From assembly GCA_026168455.1 (NCBI GenBank), contig CM047426.1, positions 72,877,986-72,941,985 of the forward strand: DNA of 64,000 nt, in the 5' to 3' direction. The first letter of the stretch is position 1, and each line of letters starts with the position of its first letter. The notes under the pieces were generated by a model. It worked only from the letters and a program-made list of their open reading frames with translations, was not told where the DNA came from and searched no databases. This document shows, in pieces, positions 12,881-52,620 of the stretch. The stretch comes from Theocolax elegans (Eukaryota; Arthropoda; Insecta; Hymenoptera; Cerocephalidae). A program made the translations under genes and the position numbers.

Positions 12881-15380
12881 TTACGCAGCTTTTTTGGGTG
12901 GCGGCCTGAAAACTCCGACGACTACTGCGTGGTCTCTCTCGTAGGGTTCTAGCGTTATCTGTTCCTGAGGTTTCAATTTGTCAGATACCAATTTTTTTAC
13001 TTCTGCAGCGAAAACAGCTTCTGGTTGCGCCGTCGAGTCTATACAACTTGCCTAAAATAAATACAAGTATTTTAATAAGACCGTTTGTATTCAAAAGATG
13101 ATTAAACAATTACTAATTAAAATTACAATATATAATAATTATATTTTTGTGTACAATAGATTTGGTACTACAATGTAACAAACTTAATTGCGTAAAAATA
13201 TTTCTATTGTAAACATTTATTTCGCATAATGTTCCACCAAGTTGAATATTTTATTAATTCATCTCAGTTCTACTTATATGCAGACTCAGCATATTATGAT
13301 CATAATATTTCTTGTTTTATCTTTTGAATTATATATATAATTAAATATTTTTTACCTTAATAGAAATAACGAAGTGACCTCCGTTTTTAAGGAAATATTG
13401 TGCGTTCAGTGCTACGATTCTCGCTTGGTCCGGTTGCGCAACGTCTGCGAAAACTGTGTCAACCATACCGACTAACATTCTGTATTTGTGAGGATGTCTT
13501 GCATCTTCTATTATGGGAATTATGTTTGTACGTTTCTTTGCTACATTTATTAGATCTCTGCCTGACCTATGTGAAAATTCTACTGCGTACACGAGACCCT
13601 CCTAAAATAATATAAAATAATATGTATTATGTATAAAATAATATTCATATTTAAATGAGATTCATAAAAAAGTTTATAGTAAAATAAATATATGCATACT
13701 GTAAAAATATAAAATTTAGATTGACTAAATTTTTTAAACAAACAATATGCAAAATTAATTTAGCAGGACTTCGACACCAAGATGGCAAAATACACCAGCT
13801 TGGCTCTAATGCCTGCAAATAATTTATGTTTCTTACATTTTATATTTTAAGTACTTTAGAAAGAAAATAAGAACATAATTAGTATTAGTATACTCATTTT
13901 GCAGATTAAACTTACAGGCCCAACAATATCTGCTACGTGAGAAACTGTGGTACCAGAGGCTGCACCCAAGTACAAAACTTTACTACCAGGAGGCATGTGA
14001 ATTTGATCTACACCACCAAGGATTGCTGCAGCCAGTTTCGATCGGAATGGATTCCAAACTCTGTATTCAGTTTTTTCACCATTTTCTCCCTGCATGAAAC
14101 AATTGTCATATTTTTAACAAAATTATATCATATACATTTATATTAATTAAATTAATAGTTAAAATATTAAATAATTAAATGTGTGCAGTAAATTTAGTTT
14201 GTAAAATATTTATAAATTTGACATATACACCTATACTGCGTATTTATTTTGCATAGCTGTTCCACCGAAATAAACATAGTTGTTTACATCAGCTCTACTG
14301 TATGCATATTAAATATAAAAATATCTATATAGTATTTTATAGTTAGATAATTGAAATAATGTAATACTTCTTACATCAACACTGATCCTCTTTTCTCCAT
14401 AGACTTCAGATCCAGGTACTAAATTTAAAGTAACCAAAGCATCTTCTTTGCCTCTAGCAATGAATACTCCTTCGTGACGATGAGGTTCAATAACAACAGT
14501 TTTGCCACCTTTGAAACCTCCTCCACCTCTACCTCCTCCACCTCTTCCTCGTCCTCCACCACCCCCACGTCCACGTGGAGTGCCTCCACCACGACCCCCA
14601 CCAAATCCACCTCTGCCACCTCCACGTCCACCACCACCTCCACCACGACCTCCACCGAATCCTCCTCTGCCACCTCCTCGGCCACCACCTCTAAATCCTC
14701 CACCACCTCCTCCTCCTCCTCCACCACGAGGTGAAAATCCTATAAATTAACAATATTTATTTAATAAACAATAAATAATTGCAATAATAAAAATAACTAT
14801 AGTATAACTGTATATTTGCATAAAACAAATGAATTTTGGAAAACAATTCATAAATAAATAAACAAATAAAATTAATTTTGCAAAACTTCGACACCAAACT
14901 GATAAAATAGAACAGCTTAGCTCTAATTGTTTGCATTTTGTTATACTAATTATAAAAAATTAAAAAGGCAATAGGTGCAAAACATTAAATTTTTTTTCCT
15001 TTTTACAAATTCATGAATATTTTTAAATGTAAACGTGCATAACAACAATGTGCACAAGTTGTAATATAAAAACATTCATTAGAAACACGTGCGCAGCTTG
15101 GAACACCAAACTATACTTTCATGCTGACATAAATGTTTGTTTACATTTATTGCTTCGAAGAATGCAAAATTCATAGAATTTATTAAAATAAAAATATGCC
15201 AAAATTGATTAGCTGTTGTTTGATTAAAACATAAATGAATAAAGAAAGAGGTTAAGGCCCTATGCGGCACGGACTACTTGAAATTTATAATCCTATAGTA
15301 TTTCCTTCGTGAATTTTAAGAACGCTTAATACAAAATAATGACAAATAAATAATTAACAAATCTCACCTGGTTTACCCAT
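12881..15380 (-). CDS. Fib: Fibrillarin, box C/D snoRNP 2'-O-methyltransferase
   Basis: Nucleolar methyltransferase that uses S-adenosylmethionine to 2'-O-methylate rRNA under box C/D snoRNA guidance, with Nop56, Nop58 and the 15.5K protein. Coding exons: 15368-15380, 14375-14739, 13916-14089, 13356-13601, 12881-13051; about 322 aa. The first coding exon has only 13 bases (MGKP plus one base). Exon 2 encodes the Gly/Arg-rich domain (about residues 6-80, RGGG repeats with Phe) and then [19 protein letters not shown]. Exon 3 has the SAM-binding motif [16 protein letters not shown]. Exon 4 has the Rossmann core with [13 protein letters not shown] and [14 protein letters not shown]. Exon 5 ends [11 protein letters not shown]. 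Length and order match the family. Each intron contains a snoRNA candidate (separate entries). It is divergent from XPD across 638 bp. Confidence 0.97.
13145..13281 (-). ncRNA. Candidate H/ACA snoRNA in fibrillarin intron 4 (pair B)
   Basis: Sense to the host. The 5' hairpin (13224-13281) is closed by GCATA/TATGC. Its upper stem is ACTGAG paired with CTTGGT, and the pocket arms are TAAGTAGA and GGAACAT. H box AAATAA is at 13217-13222. The 3' hairpin is closed by a perfect 9-bp stem, TACAATAGA (13203-13211) with TCTATTGTA (13152-13160). One base later comes ACA (13148-13150) and three As. Total about 137 nt, the usual size for a two-hairpin H/ACA RNA. This is the cleanest of the four. Confidence 0.78.
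13686..13816 (-). ncRNA. Candidate H/ACA snoRNA in fibrillarin intron 3 (pair A)
   Basis: The 5' hairpin (13763-13816) has outer stem GCAGG/CCTGC and upper stem CCAAG/CTTGG extended by TGG/CCA. The pocket arms are CATTAGA and GTCGAAGT. H box AAATTA is at 13756-13761. The 3' hairpin is closed by TGCATATTG (13743-13751) with CAGTATGCA (13693-13701), nine pairs including one G-U, and has an inner ATTTAG/CTAAAT stem. The tail is ATA rather than ACA (13689-13691). An ACA inside the 3' arm (13700-13702) offers an alternative end, so the 3' boundary is uncertain. Confidence 0.68.
14178..14305 (-). ncRNA. Candidate H/ACA snoRNA in fibrillarin intron 2 (pair B)
   Basis: Paralogue of the candidate in intron 4. 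The 5' hairpin (14251-14305) is closed by GCATA/TATGC. The upper stem is GCTGA/TCGGT, a mismatch, then GTAAAC/GTTTAT. The pocket arms are CAGTAGA and GGAACAG, nearly the same as in intron 4. H box AAATAA is at 14244-14249. The 3' hairpin is closed by GCAGTA (14234-14239) and TACTGC (14185-14190), followed at once by ACACAT, which holds the ACA box. The interior of the 3' hairpin folds less convincingly. Confidence 0.68.
14806..14935 (-). ncRNA. Candidate H/ACA snoRNA in fibrillarin intron 1 (pair A)
   Basis: Paralogue of the candidate in intron 3. The 5' hairpin (14879-14935) has outer stem TGCAAAC/GTTTTGCA and upper stem GCTAAGCTG paired with CAGTTTGGT. The pocket arms are AATTAGA and GTCGAAGT. 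H box AAATTA is at 14873-14878. The 3' hairpin is closed by TATTTGT (14862-14868) with GCAAATA (14813-14819) and has an inner ATGAATT/AATTCAT stem. One base later comes ACA (14809-14811) and GTT. About 130 nt. Confidence 0.75.
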
Positions 15381-16018
15381 TTATCGTCACTAACTTTTGG
15401 TTAAAATTGGTAAAAAATACGATTCCTACTAGACAACCATCCGTGCAAAACACGTGTACAACCGCGTTAAAAGAGGACCCAAGCACCCAAGGAAAATCCA
15501 AGCGTCCGTCGCACAAAGTTCCTCATTTCCGGTCGAATTATACACGCCTCTCGAACTATCGATACGTCTATCTCGAAAAACTGCGTTATTTGAAAAAAAA
15601 AAATTTTACCAATTTTATCAATTATTATTCAAAAGAAAAGAAAATATATTTAATTAATTTTTTAAAATTAAAAAGATTTATCTTTTTAAACAAATTGCGT
15701 AGTTGTAAAATAAATTTACTGATACAATCCAATTTCCAGTCTGATTTACGAAGCGGAAATATAGCTTCATTCGATACCTACTGCATACCATAAAATATAT
15801 ACATATATATTATATATATATATTTTTTATTTTAAAGCTTTTGGAATTTACCGATAGGTATATTGTAAACGAGACTGAAAGATACCGCAAGCGGCAAGTG
15901 CAACAATTGTATGAATGGATGTACATGCATTATATTCGCTAGTAAATAAGTAAATAAACATTAAATAACATTGTTACAACAGTGTCGTAAACGCACTGGT
16001 TAATGTTGATGCTTTAAT
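15381..16018. promoter_or_regulatory. Bidirectional promoter region of fibrillarin and XPD
   Basis: The 638 bp between the two divergent start codons must hold both promoters and 5' UTRs. A perfect TATCGATA lies at 15557-15564, about 180 bp upstream of the fibrillarin ATG. In Drosophila this is the DRE, bound by DREF and common at housekeeping and proliferation promoters. AT dinucleotide tracts occupy about 15795-15830. The open frames here look like chance. Confidence 0.6.
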
Positions 16019-19816
<3,798 letters not shown>

Positions 19817-20033
19817 TCAAAGAAAATTCCGTCATTTTTAAAAATGAACTGTATATAATAACTTCACAAATGTATTTTGCTACAGAAATATATAGGATAT
19901 TTATTAAATAAGGTAAAATGAATAACATTCAGATGCATTGAAAAAAGTTTAATAACAAAGTACGGCAGCGAAATATTAACATTAACAGTGTAAAAAATGC
20001 AGTTATATCTATAAATACTATATTAATTTAATA

Positions 20034-22432
20034 TCACCAGCGCACGAGGATTAGATCACCTTCATCGATGAGGTAATAGCTTAGTTCTTGTAGTGGCTTG
20101 TCCAGCGGTATTTCGTCTTCGGAAACCTGTAAATTTTTACATATTAAATGAAGTTTTTTTATATTCAAATCTACATTATTTACTATTATTATTATTTATA
20201 CACCTTATGAAACTTATAATTTCTAAACCATTAATTATAATTGTATTTATAAAGTAATAGAAATATTTTATTTAGTATATTATTTTAATACTATTTAAAT
20301 TAATTTTAATAATAAAATAGTAGATATTTACGTTAGGCCGGACGAAAGAGAGTGTCGGAATTTTTCCGTTAATTCTAAACAGTCTTTGAACAATACCCAA
20401 GAGCTTCTGTACATCCATGTTTTTCAATAGTTTCTTTTTTATTTTTTTAATATTTGGATCATCTGGGCAGATGAACTCTACAGTTATAACATTTGATGAT
20501 AATTGTGTATTTTTAGTTGATTCTGAAGTGTCCGGCACTCCGTATTCTGAAAAGTTTTAGATTTTATTACGTTATTCACTATGTACATAATTATGTTTTT
20601 TAAGAATTGCGAATTTTCATATTTAAAAATAAAATACATTTTAATGCAGTCTAAAATTCTTGAAATAAATTTATAATATTATTGTATTTATTGATCTTTA
20701 TTGAAGCAATTCACGAGTTTTGTATCTTATAACTTACTTTCTACTAACGCGGGAAATCTAGGATTGTTTGTAATGAATTCTTTTCTTTTAGAAACGTCTT
20801 GTTCAGTACTTCTCCATTCAGCAGCAAACAATTTTAAATAATCATATTCTGCTCCCCGCCTTTCTGACGGTATAATTTCAGTTCCATTTAAATGGGTTAA
20901 ACTAGCTATTCTAGCTATTACTAATTGTATTCCTGTTTGTACATTTTGTTCCTTTAAAACAGGATTTTCACGAAATTTTAAATCTTCAAGTCGATGAAGC
21001 TTTTCTAATTCACTTATAGATCGCCACTAAAAATATTTTAATTATAAGGATAAGTGTTATACCATTTGCCTATTTTGTCAATTAACTTACATCTTCTATT
21101 TTGTTATCTGATATGTGCAATTGTGTTAAAGCAGGAAAAAGTTCAGTTTTGTCCGTAGGTTCATTCGTAGGAAATCTTATCATTTGAATCATATTTGAAT
21201 TTAAATTGAGAATCCTCAAGCTAATAATAAAAGTTGAAAGATCATTTTGTAATATTAATAATATTAAATATAACATATAATAAATTTATTATTTACTAAC
21301 TTAGGAAGTTTTCCTAATTTTAAAACTTCATTCCAATTAGATATGAGATTATTTTCCAAAGATATTTCAACAAGTTTCATAATATTTGAGTTTTCTTCTA
21401 AAATGTTTATGGTTTTTATGATATTGTAAGATATCATAAGTTCTTCAATAGAGGGAAAAGCTGTCAGACATTTTGTCACAGCAAACCAATCATATTTCAT
21501 TCTTCCCATTGTTAAATGCCTTAAGTTAAGAAAGGCATCAGCATATAACTCCATTTCATTGTCCACTGGTAAATAGTTATCACTGAAATTTCAATGTAAT
21601 ACAAATCCACTAGGAAACAATTTTTTTAAATTTATAACTTAGTTTTCAACAATTACAATATTTAACAACTATATTAATTAGTGTAAATGAATTTATTATA
21701 TAACTATATTAATGTTTGGTTAAACACAAATTATACTTATAAAATATATTTAAATATACAATCAATTAGTTTACCTGACACTTAATTCTTGTAAAAATCG
21801 TAATTGAATACAAATTTCAGCTATAACTTTCCAAGAGTTTATCAAATTATGTGATAAATCCAGTTCTTCAACTTCTGGACATAATGTAGCTAATTCACCA
21901 TAGTATCCTGCTTTACTTATACATTGGTCTTGTAAACAAATTATTTTTAATTTTTCAAATTTACTTTGTTTTTTGTTGACTTTTGAGAAACCAACCATTT
22001 CAACAAATGGTGCGTTAAGTGATTTTTGTACACTTGCTATCGTGTCCCTGTCGATACCTGCAAGTTCATCATCTATGTATCCATACCGAATCTTAATGGC
22101 TTCTGGACATGATATACCAAAATTAGCTTTTCCAGGACGAATAAATGAACCTGAGGTAGGATGCCTAAAAAAAGGTTTATTTAAATACAAAATTATAACT
22201 TGGTGTTATTTAATCTTTTATACTATTCATAAAGTAGATTATATATGATTTACCAAGTTTCATAGTATTTAACTCCTTCGTAGGTACCATTGTGCTTTCC
22301 TCTAACAGGATCATCCCAATCGATACCTAACCATTGTCCATTTGTGTTTCCCACTGTGCCAACATATTTAACAGTACCTATATGACCTTCACAGTCGACT
22401 CTACAGCCAATGTAATTTGTATCTCCTACCAT
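20034..22432 (-). CDS. TBCE: Tubulin folding cofactor E (tubulin-specific chaperone E)
   Basis: Acts with cofactors C and D to release assembly-competent alpha/beta-tubulin dimers and can also disassemble them; cytosolic. Seven coding exons: 22254-22432, 21775-22164, 21301-21582, 21091-21220, 20738-21026, 20332-20546, 20034-20126. They total 1578 bases, 525 aa, near the human length of 527. Exon 1 is an N-terminal CAP-Gly domain with WLGIDWDDP and the tubulin-binding loop GKHNGTYEGVKYYE. Exons 2-5 encode leucine-rich repeats (for example LDLSHNLINSW, LRILNLNSN, LHISDNKIED). Exons 6-7 form the ubiquitin-like domain ending LIDEGDLILVRW. The ATG at 22430-22432 is the natural start (MVGDTNYIGCRV). 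Its 3' end is 217 bp from the XPD stop, so the two 3' UTRs are close or overlap. Confidence 0.96.
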
Positions 22433-24099
22433 TCTGTTTGTATAAATAAAATTGAAAATTATAATATGTACGTTTTAAAAAATATATAGAAAGAGTAAAA
22501 TCATATTTAATTAGGTTAACAATTAACAAATGATATTGCAAAATAAGAATGTTCTAATGTATATTTATTTTATTATATATCAATAAACGTACAATATTAA
22601 GTTTTCTTAACAATAAAAAAAAAACAAAGTTTCTAAAATTATTTAAAAAAAAAAGTAACAAGTAAATTTTAATAACTAAATGACCTGCATATATCTAATA
22701 ATGTCAGAATGTAAAAATGGAGTAAGTAATTCTGCAAGAATAGCAAACATTTTTATAAAGATAATCTTAATCTATTATGCACAAAACGCAAACAAACACA
22801 TTACACCGAGAATTTGACAGGTATGTAGTTTCGAACTAAATAAATGTCATTAGACAACACTTGGAAGCGGTAAACAACTTAACCTCAATAACCTGATGTA
22901 TTTGTATAATTATTAAAAGTTTACTAAAGAATGTTTAAGTTGATACAAATGAAAAAGTAATCATATATTATTATATTTAAACTTGTACTCACGCAATGAA
23001 TAAATCGTTTTGTAAAAAAGCGTTTAACGGTATACAAAGTCATAAATGGAAATAATTTGAGAAGAGAAATGCGCTTGTACTACCGTCCGACATCGTTATG
23101 TGTCGAGTCGACACTGTCGATCGTGCGCGTTGATGCCGTGCGGCTCTGTGACTTACGTCTAAGCAAGGCTTTCCCTACTATAATTAATATTGCACTATAC
23201 AAAAATACAAAAGTTAAGCGCTAAAAGATTCAACGGAAGTACCTAATATTTATTCATTGTCGAATTGAAAAAATTAAATCATTTTTAAATATAAAATAAA
23301 AATATTTCACTGCGTACTTAATAACAGTAGAATATTATACTTTAAAAATTATTTTTAAATAGATTATTGAAGCTGGATAATTTAAAAATAATATATAGTT
23401 GTGTTGTACGTTCTAAATTTCTATTGTTAATTTTTATTTCTTACTTTTTACTGCCCGGCGCAAATGTAAACATATATATGCGAGTACTATTTCTCCATTG
23501 ATCATTACAAAAGCGACACGTGCGCGCGTGGATATGGACATATATAGTCATACTACTCTATATAATCGAGCTAGAGTTTAAGGATCGGTAAATACTAGAT
23601 GTATCTGATTACTCATACGCCGCGCCCCTACAATAGCAATTACATTTCATACGTGGAGAATAATATTTTAATTTTATACAATAATGTGGAAGTAACTATA
23701 TTTTATTATTTTACGAGTAGTAAAATTAATTTAATATATGCCGAGATAAATTAAACAAAATGTAATGTTAAAAAAAATATTACTTTTTTTGGCAACTATT
23801 TAAAATATGAATAAGATCGGTTATTGAAAACAATACTTTGGGGTATTTGAAGATGAAACCAAAGGTTTTTTATATTTTGTTTTAAATAATAAAAAATTTC
23901 TAAATTTGTAGTAATATCTTACTTATTGCGACATTTCGTTTGCCTGATTTTGTTTTACCCCTTGCTTATTAAATATTACAATTATTTATAAAAATTAAAG
24001 AAACTTTATTGAAGAAGTGAAAAATTTGGTTAATAAATGGTAAACGCGTAATTTTTAATATAAAATGTATTAATTTCACGTAAAAATTATATACAATAA
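22433..24099. other. Interval upstream of TBCE and downstream of DHX35
   Basis: Mostly AT-rich. A GC-richer patch at about 23085-23170 (CpG-containing, with GTCGAGTCGACACTGTCGA) is a plausible TBCE promoter. A minus-strand ATG about 60 bp from it opens a frame of only some 17 codons (about 23043-23093) that could be an upstream ORF. The DHX35 3' UTR should occupy the right end. No other gene seen. Confidence 0.5.
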
Positions 24100-49917
<25,818 letters not shown>

Positions 49918-50096
49918 TCCGGCTTGGTTCCAAAAGCTACATTTACTACATCATTTAAATACCACTGAAGTATAATTCAAAATAGCGTTCAAGGAATCGG
50001 AGGTTCGCTATTGCATTATTCAATCTTTGTTTATAAATAGCGGCTCGAAACTACACGACACACGCAGTGTGTCCAGTAACTTCCAGTCATCGGTCC
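49918..50096. promoter_or_regulatory. Presumed promoter of DHX35, possibly bidirectional
   Basis: Short interval between the DHX35 start codon (minus) and a plus-strand ATG exon candidate at 50097. No TATA box is visible. Confidence 0.4.
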
Positions 50097-50184
50097 ATGA
50101 ATGCATCCAATCTTGCATGTACGTCTGGTGGCCTAATCCTGGAGTCAGGAGTAAAGACAGATCAGAACGTCAATGGAGTTTATA
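50097..50184 (+). CDS. Possible first coding exon of an unknown divergent gene
   Basis: An ATG opens an uninterrupted 29-codon frame beginning MNASNLACTSGG and running into a perfect donor (TATA|GTAAGT). It sits 180 bp head-to-head from the DHX35 start, and its base composition is richer than its flanks. I find no matching downstream exon in the next 2.4 kb. The rest of the gene could lie beyond the receptor cluster, or this may be a non-coding exon. Confidence 0.35.
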
Positions 50185-52620
50185 GTAAGTTGTGTAATTG
50201 TGTTGCAGCGACCTGTGTCAATATTAATTGCTAAATGAACGATGTAAATTTATAATGGCGTCACTACACTTTGACATATTCATCCGATATACTTTGATTC
50301 GATAAATCGCTTTTCGTTGTATTGAGTTGGTATTACTTGGTTGCTTCACTATTGGTAATATTGGTATGACTGAAACAGTACGTGAAACTTAATTTTAAAT
50401 ATTTGATTGAATTTCATAAACACTGTTAAAAATTTCTTGTAAAATTGGTTCTTTGTACAAATAAATTTTCCATATGAATTTATTATTAATTTATTTTATA
50501 TCAACAGCATACATTTCATATAATCTGGTTTGAAAAATAAATAACCTAGTTTTCCTATGAGTAACTGTATTTTTAACAAAGTTTGAGCTAATTATTGGAA
50601 AGAAGAAAAATTATAATACCGGTATCGATAATTATGTATAAATCATAATTCTTTATTTACGTGCCTTAATATTACGTTTACAATATAAATAATATTACAT
50701 TTTGATAGCATGTGTTTAAAAGTAATTGAAATAATATAAATTTTTACCGTATCGAAAATGTAAAATTACTAAATTTAAAGTTGTCTGACTATATGAAACC
50801 GAATATGGGACTAATAGAAAAGTCTTACATTTAAATGGAGAAAAGTGACACGGTGAACTATGTTAATTCATTGTTGGAATTCGAAAATTTGTTGACATAT
50901 CACCTGAAAACTAAACAAAAAAATGTATAGTTAAACTTTTTAAACTTTACCTTTATTCTCTCAAGTTTATTATATTATACGACTTATTCACTATTTTGTC
51001 GCAATTATCCAAGAATCTCAATTTCATACGAATTTCAATTGAAGAGACATAATATCTTCATAGTATATGTTAATTTGTATCACTTGAAACTGCGTGTCTA
51101 ATTAAAATTTTTATAATTTTAACACATTTTTCTGTCGTAAAAGTACAAGGAACAATCAAATAGTGGTGCTCAAACGAAGACAGGTTACTGTATCTGGAGC
51201 GGAGAAAAATTTATTATCAACGTTTGCACGAAATTGTACAAGGAACGATGTTTTGTATATTTGTCAAATAAAAATGTTTGAAAAGTAAGCTTTCTAAATC
51301 AATTATTATCCCCGACCCTCGTATATTCGTACAAGCATTACGCAGCAAAAATGTGTACCTTATGGTTCGATATGTTCCAAATTACATTATCTGAGTCATT
51401 CCCACGTATTTATAAATCCGTTCCCATGGATTTTCTATTTCATTGCAAACTACACCGTATACGATTTCTACAGTGTACCAAATAATTTATGCATAACGCA
51501 TACGGCTATCCTTCATTTATATATTTATGTTGAGAAACGTATTATTTTCGTTTGTTCACTGTCACTATAGATCGACACGTTATTCCTTAGGGTACTTATA
51601 TTATAACGTAAACAAATATTTTTCTGATTTAATTTTTTCAAATTATGCATAAATGATAATAAATTAAAAATAATATTAAATTATTTATCGTACATGCAGT
51701 TTATTTAATGGAAGGATGTTGATGTCAATAATGTTCAAATATCACAATGGATTTTATTTGGCGACGTTTCGATCGAACTCCTCAATCCTTATCAGACTAC
51801 CTTTTTATTTATAATAATTAATATATACATATATTTATACAATTAGATCGTTCTTTATGTATAATACTTACGTAAATTTAAAAATAATGTTAAATATTTA
51901 AATGTCATAGCTATATATCTGTATAATAGTTTATCCCTTTTGAATACATGGTTATAAATCCGACATTCATTTTTCAAAATTCTAAATAGCGGAACCAATA
52001 TATCCAACATTTGAACATTCCAATAAAAAATATGCGTTCTTATTACAGTGACTCAATATCATGGAGTATATATTTTTTTACATATATTTACATTTAAATT
52101 TCTTTTAAAAAATTTTTTTTATAAAAGAGTAGTATTAACCTACAGAATAAAATGATGTACAAAAACGTGTTTCATATAAGATACACTGTGCAACAAAGGG
52201 TCAATTTTGCAGTAAAAAATTTTTAATTTTGAAATACTTTTAACTTTTATATTTTGATTGTAAAATATTTAAGGAAAAGTATAATCAAACACTAATTAAA
52301 TTTTGTAATTAACATGTTAATGCATGACGTTCGCATGTGACTGTTACTTGAACGTACTACTTTCAAATCGTGATAAATAATATATTACATATTTTTCGGC
52401 TCCGATGAAAAACTGAATTATAGAACCAGTACGATCAATCATGTGAGCAAACGGAACAATGAAATAACTATCCAAAAGGGAAAATATTATGTTACGATGG
52501 ATCAAGCCCAATCCTTTTCGCATTAAGAATTTATGAAAAGCAAACGACGAAAAACCGACGAGGTAAAATATTGCTATTGCGTTACTGTCACGTAAGAGAA
52601 CCACTACACTTGTGGGAAGA
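50185..52620. other. Interval between the DHX35 promoter side and the first receptor
   Basis: AT-rich, no coding frame with recognisable content. TATCGATA occurs once at 50623-50630. The right-hand part should contain the promoter of the first ionotropic receptor, but no core element is evident. Confidence 0.5.

Noticed and set aside
14474..14750. Proline-rich and Ser/Thr-rich plus-strand frames
   Set aside because: They are antisense shadows of the fibrillarin Gly/Arg-rich domain.
13763..14935. 28S rRNA target for the pair A snoRNA candidates near CUAAUU
   Set aside because: The left arm matches the conserved UCUAAUU segment, but the residue that should be isomerised is not U and the right arm has mismatches.
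15000..15360. Possible fifth snoRNA in the rest of fibrillarin intron 1
   Set aside because: A GGTGTTCCAAGC stretch recalls the other copies, but I could not build two hairpins with H and ACA boxes.
15407..15793. 128-codon plus-strand frame between fibrillarin and XPD
   Set aside because: AT-driven Lys/Asn/Phe composition, no domain, and located in the shared promoter.
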